64,000 nucleotides of DNA from Dugong dugon (GCA_030035585.1 CM057469.1:14502501-14566500), one strand, 5' to 3'. Counted from the stretch's first letter, positions 47,220-59,355 are shown. The notes: generated from the sequence alone by a model not told the origin. A program made the numbers and translations.

Positions 47220-49122
47220 GTATAATTATAAATTTTTTTTGGGAAGGGAGGTGGAAAGTTGAAAGAGATCATGCCCAATTACTTCAGTTTTTTCCCATGA
47301 AATAAGAGCCAAAGTCATCTAGTGATTTGAGAGAGATGTGAAAGTTTCATCTGAGGTAAGTGATAGCGGTTTGGAATGGTCATTGTGAGAAATAAGAAGC
47401 AAACTAATCAAGAAGTAGAATAAATTGATGGTTTATACTGCAGGCTCATTTAAGAGCAGAAACTATGTTCTTGTAGTGGTATTTTGAAAATGATGGGGAA
47501 GGATTAGGACACTTCCTTGAGGGTATCAGGTAATCATCTAGTGGAAGACAGAAGTTCAACTCTCTTTCACAATTGCAAAAGACTGGCATCTACCTCATCA
47601 GCTACTAGAGATTATATATCTTTGATTTTAAAAGTTTATTAGTAAATATTTGGTGTTTTGTTGTGTATTATACCTGCTGAACAAGATTATGTCTAGTATT
47701 ATGTATTAGGGCCTGAACCCCAATTAATGTTAGGCATGATTTCTCTGGGATCATTCAGTAAAGTAGGAAGATTCTATTCTAGAGAGATGAAGTAAAGATT
47801 TATCAGATTCATTTTATTCTCCACCTGGCTAAGTATAGCAGAAAGAAGTTGACAGTACAGTACTACAAGTACTAAAATTTTCAATAAACAGTTTTTTAAG
47901 AAGCTTAACCTTACAGTTAAGGAAACGAAAATTTATTTGAAAGTAGGACAAAATTTTTATCTAGTACATAGGCAAAGATTTTTTTGAAAGGACAAAACAC
48001 ATTGATAGAATATGCTGAAGCATATTTGATGTACAAGTTGATTCCATCTTTCCTGGCAAGCCATTTGACAATATATGCCAAAAAGTCTTTATACTTTGTC
48101 TAGTATCTCTTATTCTATGAATTTATTATTAAGGTATAATCAGAGAAGTGCAGAAAGATTAATGCACAACAAGCTTGATTTATAGCAGAATTATTTATAA
48201 TAAAAAAGCAGCAATAATCTGAATTCCAACAATAGAAGAATGGCTAATAAATTATGGTACAACAAAATCATCTTTCAAAGGATTTTCAATGACATGAAGG
48301 CAGGCTGAAAGTTAAAAAGCAGAACAAGATCCCAAGTCTGTTTTTGTTTTTTTAGGTTTAAAATTTTAAATATATGTTTATAAAATCTAAAGCATTTATA
48401 TAAATGATTATAAAGAAATGTGTCAACATATTAATGGTTATTATCTATGGATGGTAGAATTATGGTTTATTGTTATTTTCTGTGCATTTTTATTCCGAGT
48501 GTTCTACAAGAAGTATATGTTATTTTAATAATAAAAATACAAATATATAAAAAGAAAAATAAGCTTAAAGGAGGAATGAATAAACCATTCACTTTCTGTG
48601 GCCTATGGAATAGATGACTTGGACAAAAAAGGAGGCTGGGAGGGAGACAACTCTAACCTGCCTGAAGTGCACTTTTGATGTTGGCTTTGATAATTTTCTT
48701 ATTCGAGATCATACACCTTTTTTTTTAGTGCTTCACTTTATTAGGATCTATATTTTAGTTTGTAATGTGCACCATATTTTGAGATAGTCACCTGAATGTT
48801 TTAAACTTTTCATTTTGGAACAATTTAAAATTTATGAAAAAGTTGCGAGAATAGAATGAATAACAAAAGTATGCCGTTTGATACTTTGAATAAATAAGAA
48901 TCAATTCAGACAATTGTAGGGTGGTTCTCTGTTCCTCTTTTGCTTAGGAAAGTAATTCCCACTTTGGTCTGACAAGGTAACTCTAAGACACTGTCTGTGT
49001 AAACAGAAGTGTTCTCCTGTGGCTGTTCACAAATTAAACAATGTTAAAAATTAAACTTTATTAATCACTAAATGTTAGGTCTATTATTAATTGTGGAAAA
49101 ATACTCTTTTTTTCTCTTTAAG
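47220..49122. other. End of intron D-E, weak old repeats
   Basis: 48110-48540 resembles a decayed L1/HAL1 3' end in sense (gaagaatggctaataaatta, then 'tatggtacaac'). 47220-48100 and 48550-49080 have no clear assignment. The last bases give the strong pyrimidine tract of exon E. Confidence 0.45.
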
Positions 49123-49207
49123 GTGATGATTTGAAAGACACTTCAACCATGCAGACAAATTCTTCAAAATCAAAAGCGTCTGTGAAATTCAAGACTATTG
49201 CAAAGAG
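49123..49207 (+). CDS. DNAH14: Dynein heavy chain exon E (short Ser/Thr/Lys-rich linker exon)
   Basis: This exon is 85 nt, phase 1 in and phase 2 out, with a pyrimidine-rich acceptor (ctctttaag) and donor gtcagt. The product is DDLKDTSTMQTNSSKSKASV followed by KFKTIAK, with split codons at both ends. It is polar, low in complexity and without a domain motif, so it is likely a flexible loop between AAA2 and AAA3. The call depends on the splice sites and on frame continuity with exons D and F; alone it would not be recognisable. The size plus exon F (230 nt) makes 315 nt, so loss of both exons would be in frame. Confidence 0.8.
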
Positions 49208-51668
49208 GTCAGTTACATTCATTCATCAAATGTGTTTAGTACCTACTAGCTGCCAGGCCCTCAAATAGTCGCAGAATTACTTGTCAGTGAACCAATACTT
49301 TTGTGATTTTGTAATATCAACTCCACTTAAATTTATTTTATTCCAATTTAGAGTGCTTTATATATCCAAAACAAGATTACCAATCATGATGCCAATTTTT
49401 GAAAAAATAGACATTATATGAATATGTTGGTCCAGACTCTGTATATACTTGAGAAAGGAATAAAATTGACATGAATTTACTTCATGAATCATTTATGAAC
49501 TGTGAAATGTTGAACCAGTTACTAAATATTTTAAGCTTTGGTTTTCTGATTTATAAAGCTGGAATAATAGTGTGATGTGCTAGATGTGTAGCATAGCATC
49601 TGGTACATAGTAAGTGCTCATTAAATTATAGCTGTGGAAATTATTCTGTATTTCTTCTGCTGTTTTGTACAACAGGACAGTTACTTTCTAGGCCTTCCTA
49701 CATGTCATTGTAAGTCCCTGAGACATTCAAGTCACCTTTGCTTTTGAATGATAGAACATTTCTACTCATCAACTCTGCCTTACAGTCCATTCACTTCTAT
49801 ACATCTTGACTATCACCATTATAGCTCAGACCTCCATCATTTCTTGCCTATGTCATTGCAATCATCTCCTAATTGATTTCCCCAATAATACTGTTTACTC
49901 TTATGGTCCATTCTCAACATAACAACCAGAGATTATTTTTATTTTTTATTTAATAGTGAGTAGCCATAAAAGAATATTTATACAATACATGTAAAATATA
50001 AATAATGATACCATAAACTTCATATACACACTACCCAGTTATATGAAAAGCATATTATTTATCTTTGAAGTCCCCTGTGTGTCATCCTAAATTTTATACA
50101 ATCCCATCATCTGAGATAACCACTCTCCTCAATTTTGCATTGAGAAATATATTCCTGAACAACATATTGTTTAGCTTTGCATGTTTTTGAATGTTAAATA
50201 AATGCACTCATTCTGTATGATCTTTCATTTTTTGCTCAACGTTATGTCTGTCCGATTAATCCATTGTACATGTAGCTGTGCTTCATCCATTTTCACTGCT
50301 CTCTAGTATTTCATTACACAAGTATATCACAATGCATGTATCCATTCTACTATTGATAAATATTTAGCTTATTTTCAATTTTTTGCTTGCCAGTAGTACT
50401 GTGATTAGTATGGTTATACATGTCTCCTGGTACATACATTCAAGAATTTGATCTTTTTTAAAACATAAATTAGATTTTTTTTTCTCTGCTTATAGCCATT
50501 TAATGATTTGTTATTACACTGAGAGTGGGGAAAAAAAATAGGCACAATTTGAACAGCTCCTACCCACCCTTCCAGGCTCACCGTCTGTCTGTGCTGCAAT
50601 GACACTGTTTTGTTTGTTTGTTTTGCAATTCCTCAAATAGCCATTATCTTTTGACCTCATGCTCTTAGCACATGTATTCCACCTGCTCAAAAGGCTCTTT
50701 CTCTTACAGCTTGCCAAATCTCGCTCATTCTTCAGGTCTCAATTTTACTGTTGCTTATTCAAAGATAAGAGGTTTTCCCTGACTCCCACAATCTTAATTA
50801 GTTATCCTGTATTATTATTCTTCATGGCACTCTGGACTCTTCATTCTTTGCACTTATCATGGGTTAGCATTATTTTTTTTTTTGTCCTGGGAAAGTGATC
50901 ATGTCTGTTTTGTTCAGAGTAACTGATGCATAGTAATCATTCAATAAATACTTGCTGAATTTTGGAAATTCTAGAAATTTCAAATAGAATTGTGCACATG
51001 CATTATAGATTAATGATTGCTAATAAATTTTAGTTCAATAATATATTTTTAAGTTCCTCGTAATTTATAAATAATTTTATGATAATGTTAAATCCTGAGC
51101 TATTCAAAATGTCTTGAAATTGGGCCCAAACCTCTTGTCCAGCCCCATCACTATCAGTCCTATCACTATAGTAATTTCAGGGTTCTACAGACCAGGTGTG
51201 ATCTGACTTGACCCATATGGGGGAAGACTCTCCCCAAGTTTCACACATCCTGACATTAGCTAGGATGAACTAAATCAACTTCTAGGAGTTGGTTCAGAGT
51301 AGGACCAAATGAATGGCTGTTTACTTAAGTCTTTCTACATAGAATGAGATCATATCCTTTCCCAAAGGAAAAGTTAATGCTCAGCTAATAAATTGACTTA
51401 AAATAAAAGTGAATCATATCTCCTAAATAAATAAAGACTGAGTGCAAATTTCTTAAACATTGGTTACTTTAAAAATAAAGATCGTAGCAGTGTGTAATTT
51501 ATATGACTATTATCAAAGGGAAAATTACACATTAACTCTAAAACTTACATGTTGATACTTGACTCTACTAAAATTTTTAATGATGAAACTTTGGCATGAT
51601 ATTGAAATAAATTAATGAATTGTTTATAAAAATTTTAACTCTCACCCTTCCATACATGTCTGCTCTAG
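49208..51668. other. Intron E-F with L2 and old L1 remnants
   Basis: 49570-49640 (ggtacatagtaagtgctcat) is an L2/MIR-like end. 49930-50450 is an antisense L1/HAL1-like 3' end (ctcattctgtatgatctttc near 50208). 50690-50970 is a sense L2 3' end (gttttccctgactcccacaa, then 'aataaatacttgctgaattt'). Confidence 0.55.
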
Positions 51669-51898
51669 GGCTAAAAGTACATGGTATTTGGAGAAAAATC
51701 CTGATAGATTAACAACAATGATTCAAAAGCTTTTTGTGTTTGCATTTACTTGGGCATTTGGAGGAACTTTAAGACGTGAAGATGAACATGAAGATGATAT
51801 ACTATTTTGCTCAAGTTTTGAACCTGATTCTCTTGCAAAAGTAACCTATGACTTTGACAACCTTGTTCGTGAATTATTTGAAAGCAATTCACAAGGAG
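51669..51898 (+). CDS. DNAH14: Dynein heavy chain exon F (AAA2-AAA3 linker, conserved helix)
   Basis: This exon is 230 nt, phase 2 in and phase 1 out, with acceptor tgctctag and donor gtaagc. It encodes AKSTWYLEKNPDRLTTMIQK, then LFVFAFTWAFGGTLRRED, the helix that other axonemal dyneins show as 'F-FS--W--GG' before AAA3. An acidic stretch (EDEHEDD) and SLAKVTYDFDNLVRELFES follow. The second half resembles the region that precedes the 'P-G--FDY-VD' motif in the family. No stop or shift is present. Confidence 0.93.
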
Positions 51899-52255
51899 GT
51901 AAGCTCAAATAAGTATGCTTAGACTTTTAACTAAAAACTCTTTATGGTTATAAAGAATTATATTGATTGGATCCATATTTTAAAATGTAAAGATTAAAAG
52001 GCTAATGAACATGCCCCAACCCCTCTCTGCAATGAAAAGACACTAAGAAAATTGTATTCGTTTTTGATCCTTGGTCCTACAAGACTCTGTGAGCCTAGTA
52101 ACAGCAGAACAAAGATAAAGCTACAACTGTTTTTGAATTATCTTCAGCAAAAATTTACTTACATGTAATATTAATGATATTGTTCAGTAATTTCCACATT
52201 CTGTTGGATCACCTCTCTTTAGAATGGGCATAAATACATATCTATTCCATTAGGT
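51899..52255. other. Start of intron F-G, nothing identified
   Basis: A short unassigned stretch between the donor of exon F and the antisense RTE. Confidence 0.5.
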
Positions 52256-53945
52256 TGGCCAGGTAACTGTCTTCCAGATTTTTTGGTGTGGACGGGTGAG
52301 CACCTCCAACATTACATGGTTTGCTGAAACGTCTCAATTGGTATTCCGTCAATTCCTGGAGCTTTGTTTTTTGCCAATGCTTTCAGTGCAGCTTGATCTT
52401 CCTCCTTCAATACCATTGGTTCCTGATCAAATCCTACCTCCTGAAATGAGTGAACGTCGACCAATTCTTCTTGGTACAGTGACTCTGTGTATTCCTTCCG
52501 TGCTCTTTTGATGCTTCTTGCATCCTTCAATATTTTCCCCATAGAATTCTTCAAAATTGCAACTCTGGGCTTGAATTTTTTTTTCAGTTCTTTCAGCTTG
52601 AGAAATGCTGAGTGTGTTCTTCCCTTTTGGTTTTCTAACTTCAGGTCTTTGCCCATTTCATTATGAATTGAAATCGGCTTAACGGCAACAGGTTTTTTTT
52701 TTTTTTTAACTTTGTCTTCTCGAACCACCTTTTGAAATTTTCTGTTCAGCTCTTTTACTTCACCATTTCTTCCATTTTCTTTAGCTACCCTATGTTCAGG
52801 AGCAAGTTTCAGAGTCTCTTCTGACATCCATTTGGTGTTTTCTTTCTTTCCTGTCTTTTTAATGACATATTGCTTCCTTCATGCATGATGTCATCCCACA
52901 ACTCGTCTGGTCTTTGGTCATTAGTATTCAGTGTGTCAAATCTACTCTTGAGAAGGTCTCCAAATTCAGGTGGGATATACTCAAGGTTGTATTTTGGCTC
53001 TTGTGGACTTTTTAAATTCTTCTTCAGCTTCAACTTGAACTTGCATACGAGCAATTAATGATTTGTTCCACATTCAGCCCCTGGCCTTGTTTTGACTGAT
53101 GCTACTGAGCTTTTCCATCATCTTTTCCACAGATGTAGTCAATTTGATTCCTGTGTTTTCCATCCAGTGAGGTCCACGTGAATAGTTGCTGTTTGTATTG
53201 TTGAAAAATGGTATTTGCAATGAAGAAGTCGTTAGTCTTAACAAAATTCTATCATGTTATTTCTGGCATTGTTGCCATCACCAAGGCCATATTTTCCAAC
53301 TACTGATCCTCCTTTTTTCCCAATTTTCTCACTCCAGTCACTAGCAATTATCAGTGCTTCTTAACTGCATGTTTGATCAATTTCAGACTGTGGAAGTTAG
53401 TAAAAATCTTTAATTTCCTCATCTTTGGCATTAGTGGTTGGTGTGTAAATTGGAATGATAGTCATATTAACTGGTCTTCCTTGTAGGCATATGGATATTA
53501 TCCTATCACTGATAATGTTGTACTTTAGGATGGATCTTGAAATGTTCTTTTTGACGATGAATGCAACACCATTCCTCTTCAATTTGTCATTCCTGACATA
53601 GTAGACCATATGATTGTCCAATTCAAAATGGCCAATATCAGTCTATTTCGGTTCACTAATGCTTAGGATATCAATCTTTATACATTCCATTTCATTTTTG
53701 ATGACTTCCAATTTTCCTAGAGTCATACTTCATACTCCACGTTCTGATTATTAATGGATGTTTGCAGCTGTTTCTTCTCATTTTGAGTTGTGCCACATCA
53801 GCAAATGAAGGTCCCAAAAGCTTGACTTCATCCAAGTCATTAAGGTCAACTCTTCTTTGAGGAGGCAGCTCTTCCCTAGTAATATTTTGAGTGCCTTCCA
53901 ACCTGAGGGGCTCATCTTTTAGCACTATATCAGACAATGTTCCAC
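52256..53945 (-). mobile_element. RTE/BovB-like LINE, antisense, 5' half
   Basis: Minus-strand frames give the endonuclease (53397-53621: IISICLQGRPVNMTIIPIYT) and the linker to RT (52312-52827: ALKALAKNKAPGIDGIPIET). It covers the same part of the element as the sense copy at 42551-44170, in opposite orientation. Frames are broken, and a tail-only insertion interrupts it at 52665-52707. The RTE 3' end is missing. Confidence 0.9.
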
Positions 53946-54860
53946 CCACGTATTAGAATGGTTAAAATAAAAAATATCCACAGTACCAAGTGTTAGCATG
54001 GATGTATAGTAACAGGAACTCTCATACTTTGCAAATGGGAAGACAAAATGATACAACCAACCTGGAGAGTCATATGGCAGTTTCTTAAAATGTTAAATAA
54101 GCACTTACCATATGATCTCACTTCTAAATATTTATTTTAGAGTAATGAAAACTTATGTTCACACAAAAACATGTAAACAAATATTTACAACAGCATTATT
54201 CATAATCGACCAAAATTGGAACAACCCAAATGTCTTTCAGCGGGTAAATAAACTGTGGTACATCAGTACAATGGAATACTAAACCAAAAACCAAACTCTT
54301 TACTGTCAAGTCAGTTTCTACTCATAGCAATCCTATAGGACAAAGTAGAACTGCTCCATAGGGTTTCCAAGACTGCCACATCTTTCTCCTGCGGAGCGGC
54401 TGGTGAGTTCAAACTGGTGGCCTTTTGGTTAGCAGCTGAGCGCTTTGAGCATTGCGCCATAACTCAACAATAAAAGGAAGCAAACTATTGATATATGCAA
54501 CAACATTGATGACTCTCACATGCATTAAGCTGAATGTAAAAAGGCCAAAATATAGAAACAAAGAGCAGATCAGTGGTTTCCAGAGTTTTGATTGGGAGGA
54601 GGAACTGACTAGGAACACCAGGAAATTCTTTAAGGTATTGAAATTTTTCTGTATTCTATCTCTGGTGATGGTTGTAAGAATCCGTTCATGTGGAAAAAAA
54701 CTCATAGAACTATATAGCAAAAAAAAAAGTGAATTTTATTGTATGTAAAAACTTTTTAAATGATAGAAAAATATATCAAATATTAACACTGTTATCATTG
54801 TATAGTGAAGCCATGGTTAAATTCTTTTGCTCTTATTATTCTGTATTTTTCAGAATTTTT
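53946..54860 (+). mobile_element. Old L1 3' fragment, sense, split by an AfroSINE
   Basis: The segment shows ORF2 C-terminal text ('ggaactctcatactttgcaa' near 54015, 'attcataatcgaccaaaatt' near 54198), which resumes after the SINE with 'actcaacaataaaaggaagc'. No frame survives. Confidence 0.65.
54281..54460 (-). mobile_element. AfroSINE, antisense
   Basis: The tail is at the left (aaccaaaaaccaaactcttt). The body has 'aagtagaactgctccatagg' and 'ctgccacatctttctcctgc'. The head is at the right (agcgctttgagcattgcgcc). No clean target duplication was found. Confidence 0.9.
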
Positions 54861-55286
54861 CCTGAGAGAATTTATTACTTTAATAATGGAAAAATAAATG
54901 TTAGTAATAGTTATTTGTAAGTATCAAAGCTCTCTAATGTATTACTTTGACTACAACCAATATAGTATAGGAATTTAGTAACATCCAAATACATGGAAAC
55001 AAGCAAGGCTTCTGGGTTAGAGTTCAAAGAATATCAAATCATGATTCACTTTGCTTTCTGGATATGAAAAAGAAAAAAAGTTAATAAAAATTCACTTTTA
55101 TAAATTAAATATTAGTGGAAAAAAAGGTAGACCCATTTTATGTATTTAGGTATATCTTTGGTGAGTACTTATTAGTTGTAGTTCAGTAATCAAATCATTC
55201 AGGTATAGATCATATGATTATTTAAATATTCCATAAATTAACTTTTCTATAATTTGGATTTATTTATTTATCATTTTCACATGTAG
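54861..55286. other. End of intron F-G, nothing identified
   Basis: AT-rich intron sequence running into the acceptor of exon G. Confidence 0.5.
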
Positions 55287-55403
55287 GCATCCAACTACCT
55301 ACTGGTGAACGTTCTATCTTTGGGTATTTTGTGGATATACAACAATGTGAATTCATACCTTGGTCAGAATTAGTTCCTGGTGCTCAGGCACTAGTTCAAA
55401 GAG
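55287..55403 (+). CDS. DNAH14: Dynein heavy chain exon G (linker before AAA3)
   Basis: This exon is 117 nt, phase 1 on both sides, with acceptor acatgtag and donor gtaaga. It encodes GIQLPTGERSIFGYFVDIQQ and then CEFIPWSELVPGAQALVQR. The 'LP-GE-SIF-YFVD' and 'W--LVP' pattern is the usual one shortly before the AAA3 P-loop in axonemal heavy chains. Because it is symmetrical, skipping it would remove 39 residues without a frame change. The flanking introns hold mostly old, weakly recognisable repeats. Confidence 0.93.
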
Positions 55404-57883
55404 GTAAGAATAATTATAAGAATCACATTCTAGCTTCTCTAAAATATTGAGAATATTCTATTTCTAAAAGTAGTGATGTCAGCAACCATGAGGACCGATG
55501 TATTCCAAGTTTGTGTTTAGATCTATGTTCACAAAAAGTGCCTTTAAAAATAATGTTTGAATATTACTTTCTGAGAAATTTGGAGTATATTTTATTGTGT
55601 CAGATATACATTGTAAAACTAGTGCATTGAAGGTCTTTTAATGGAAATATAATTTTTTAATTAGCTGTGATTATTGACAATATAGAAAAGTAAGAGGACT
55701 TCTTTAAAATAGGGGAAACAATTTACATAAGAACTTAGACTTGGTTATAAAGGCTACTGCTAATTAGAAAAGAATAATAACAACTTGAAAACTATACATG
55801 TATGCTAAATTGTTTTTGTTCTCAGTTTTCTTCTTCTACATATGGAAGAAAAATAAAGAAACTCATTGCACTTTGAGAGCTTGCTGTAAGTTTCAGGCAG
55901 GAATTTAATGATCAAGCTTCTTGTAGAGTTCTTGCAAATATAAGAAATTCAATGAATGCAAATTGAATTGAATTGCGTTGAGGTTAGGTTTGTCTCATCA
56001 AAGAAGATAACAGTCTGACTGCAAGAGTTTTTGACAGAAGACCACCAGGAGGTCAGAATAATGAAACATTCAGAGAGTTCTAATCTTAAATGAGGTGGAA
56101 ATACCAAACTTATACAACAATTTGTCACAGTATTACTGGGCGAACATATTCATTTAAAACCTCTGAATTGTATATCATATGTTAATGCTACTAATGGGTC
56201 GTTTTTATTCTTAGCTTTTTACTAATATATAGAAAAAGCATAACTGAATATCAATACATATAACTTGAATCTTGGTGTACCACTGTTATGAGAAACCAAA
56301 GGTGTTTTCTCCAAATCGAAGACATTACTTTCTCTGGTCAGAATTTACTGTAAGAGCTTGGTGGAAATTAAAACCCTCCCAAGTTTTCAAACTCAAACCT
56401 ACGACAGGAATCTAAATGTCACGGTATCACTTTTTCCATGGTAAGCCACAATAAGACAGATTGTTTAGACATCCTAGACATGCTTCAAAGAGTCAACTTT
56501 TATGGTTGAGTAGGGCTTTTTTGGATTACATTTTTATTTAAAAAGAGTAATCTTAATCTATTATCATCAAAGGATGTGTTTTGAAGGTCACCCAACATTC
56601 ATTAAGTAATTTATTCATTTCAGACATATTAGTCAAGCAATGTTCTAAAATGGCTCTTAAATATAAGAGTTGACTCATAATGAAAGAAATGCAAATTCCC
56701 CATTTTTTACTTATAATATTGGCAAGGATCAAAAAGTTTGATACCTTTGACAAGAGTGTGAGGACAGAAGGACTCTTCAACATTGGAGAAAAATTTGGCA
56801 AATATCTAGTAAAATTATACATCGTTTGCCGGTTTATGTTGACCCAGCAACTCCACTTACATGAAGTCCATATATATGCAAAATGCCATATGTGTAATAC
56901 ATAAATTCAGCCTTATTTATAATAGCAGAAGGAGGCATCATAAATTTCCATCCCCAGAGCACTGGTGAAATAACTTATGATATAGTCATTAGTTGGAATC
57001 AGATTGATCAGAAAAGTCTTCATGTACTGATATGGAAAAATCTCTCTAAAAGGCACTTAAAAAAAAAAAAAAGCAAAAGACAGAATAGATTGGGAATTAG
57101 GTGGCTAGCATGAGAAAGAGATTGTTCATTGCATTCCCTTTATGTGTTTTTGAATTTTGTACCATGTGAATACATTAGCTATTCAGTTAATTTTTAATTA
57201 AAAAGAAGTGAATAACAGATGAGGAGATGGAGACTATTTGGATTTAACCCTTCTGAGAGTTTTGGATACATAATGGAGTAAAGAATTGGGGGTAATAGTT
57301 ATGGAAATTTGTGGAATCAAGAGAGGTTTGGTTTTAGAGAGTGTGTCTGTGTGTGTGTGTACGTGTGTGTTTTCTTTCATCAATAATTTCCTGTATTCAA
57401 CTAGTTTTTTCTAAGATTGGCGATAATAGCACATAAATGTTTGCACAAAGAAAAATCCCAATAGAAAGGAAAAGACTGATGGTGGAGGAAGGGAAGAAGG
57501 GTTGCCAAAGGACCGCTTAAAAAGGATTGCAGGAGGCCTTGGCAGGAGAGGTCCTTCCTTCCTTCATTCTTACAAGCGGGAAAAGGAGACGTTTGCGTAT
57601 AAGCACAGATTAGTAGCTTTGGGGTAGGAAAGTAAAGAAGTTTGCATATGGTAGACTTACGATTGTCAGCAATGAGTCCACCAGCTCGAAGTCTATGTGA
57701 GAGGGACGAGATCTAAAATCAGCAGAGACCCCCACCCCAGGCACTTGCAACAATTTTTCTTGCCTGTATACGTTAAAATTGTTTTATAATGTATGTACTT
57801 TTTCAGAAAGTATTGGGTACCTAGAAGATTAGGTTAATATTTATTTCTAAGTCATTTGAAACTTTCTTTTTATTTTAACTTAG
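55404..57883. other. Intron G-H with an old HAL1/L1-like piece and a GT repeat
   Basis: 56680-57000 reads as a decayed HAL1/L1 3' end in sense ('caaaaagtttgatacctttg' near 56728, 'ttgacccagcaactccactt' near 56837). 57340-57375 is a (GT)n-rich run. The rest is unassigned. Confidence 0.5.
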
Positions 57884-58042
57884 GAACTTCCTTACTTACT
57901 GATTTTCAAGGATCCAATGAAAACCTCTTGAAGATAACAGAATGTGGAGAGTACATTAATCATACTGCTACCAGAGATACAACATGCCTTTCTTTCCTCA
58001 TAAGCCTTCTTTTAAAGAATTCCTGCCCTGTACTTCTCACAG
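57884..58042 (+). CDS. DNAH14: Dynein heavy chain exon H (lead-in to AAA3)
   Basis: This exon is 159 nt, phase 1 on both sides, with acceptor aacttag and donor gtatta. It encodes GTSLLTDFQGSNENLLKITE, then YINHTATRDTTCLSFLISLL and KNSCPVLLTG. The last part is the strand leading into Walker A ('T-RY--LL-LL----PVLLTG' in relatives), and the final Gly codon is completed by exon I to begin GEPGVGKT. Splitting the P-loop entry between exons is consistent with a real intron rather than a processed copy. The exon is intact. Confidence 0.94.
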
Positions 58043-58590
58043 GTATTAAAATACATAACAGAAGAATTTCAGAACTAGAAGGAGGCTTGGAGATTATCTA
58101 GTCTTCACATATAAGTAGAAAAATATATACGTACCCTGAAAATTTTAGTGATTTGGCCAGAGTCTGCTTAAGGGCAGATCCCAACCTTGGACACAGGTTC
58201 CAAACCCCACTCTCCACCACCATCCCAGATTCCAGTCTTCCCTATTCGTATTTTAAATACAAGAAATTTATGTTACTTGGGCCTGCATTTTATGGTTTCG
58301 AAATTTCAGGAAGTAAAGTTACAAGCTTGGCTAGTTATTATTCTTAAGTTCCTCACATGAACTGTAATACGAAAGGATGATTGAAAGCCAAGTGAATACA
58401 CTGAAATAGTTTTCTGTTCTTCAACATATAAAACTATGAGAAATACATTTTTGAAAGATTGACCAACAGGATTTGGAAAGAATAATTAATAAAATTAAGC
58501 TCAGCATGTGACACTTTTTCTCAATTTCCTCCCTTTAATAATTCTAACATTATGGTAGAAAAGGTTTAGGCTTTAAATTCATAGAAACAC
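58043..58590. other. Start of intron H-I, nothing identified
   Basis: Intron sequence without a recognised repeat or RNA gene. Confidence 0.5.
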
Positions 58591-58695
58591 TTCTTAGTTT
58601 GAATTCTAGTCCTGCCATTTACTAGCTGTGTGACCTGAGATAAGTTAGTTAACCTTCCTCAGCCTCTTTTCTCCCCGTCTGTAATACGGACCTTC

Positions 58696-59188
58696 AAAAA
58701 AAGCCAAACCTGCTGGTGACAGGGAACCCAAGGTTGAGTAAGGACAGTGTTGACATGTAATGGGGTTGTTAACCATTGTCACAGGGCAACATGTGTACTA
58801 ACTGTTTAATGAGAAACTATTTTGTTCTGTAAACCTTCATCTAAAGTGAGAATAACAGCACAACTGGAAGAACGTAATTGATGTCACTGAATTGTGCGTA
58901 AAGAAATTTTTAAAATGGTGTATCTTTGGCTGTGCATATTTTCACAAAAAAAAAAAAGTCGCGAAGGGAGAGTGTTGACATGTCGTGGCATTGTTAACCA
59001 GTGTCATGAAACAATATGTGTACTGACTGTAAACCTTCACCTAAAGTATAATAAAATAAATAAATGGGCAGATACAAAAAAAAAAAAAAAAAGCCAAACC
59101 CTTTGCCATTCAGTCGATTCTCTTAGCGACCCTATGGGACAGCCGTACCTCGCTGTAGCTCTTAACCACTGTGCCGCCAGTGATGCCT
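58696..59188 (-). mobile_element. AfroSINE, antisense, decayed, split by an L1 tail
   Basis: The tail piece aaaaaaagccaaacc is at 58696-58710. The body resumes at 59101 (ctttgccattcagtcgattc) and the head is at about 59150-59188 (ctcttaaccactgtgccgcc). Part of the body is missing. Confidence 0.8.
58711..59085 (+). mobile_element. L1 3' UTR-only insertion, sense
   Basis: A 375 bp piece of the young L1 3' UTR, from 'gctggtgacagggaacccaa' to an A-tail, with the end unit present twice (A-run at about 58946-58957 between them). It is flanked by aaaaaaagccaaacc at 58696-58710 and 59086-59100. It carries no coding sequence. Confidence 0.92.
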
Positions 59189-59355
59189 AATTCGTTATGA
59201 AGATTAAGTAGTATTGAGATAAGTAAAAACCCCTAGGCCACCATTGTTGGACATTTGTTGTTGTCAATTTTATAAAATAAACAATATTTCAGTAAACATC
59301 TTTGTACATGTATTTTTACAAGCCTATGTGTACTAGCTCCCTCCCCTCCTCCACA

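Larger units (their letters stand above)
58595..59235 (+). mobile_element. MIR, sense, split by later insertions
   Basis: 58595-58690 has the MIR core (gccatttactagctgtgtga, then 'cctgagataagttagttaac'). The continuation after the AfroSINE and L1 tail is at about 59190-59230 (gttatgaagattaagtagta). Confidence 0.75.
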
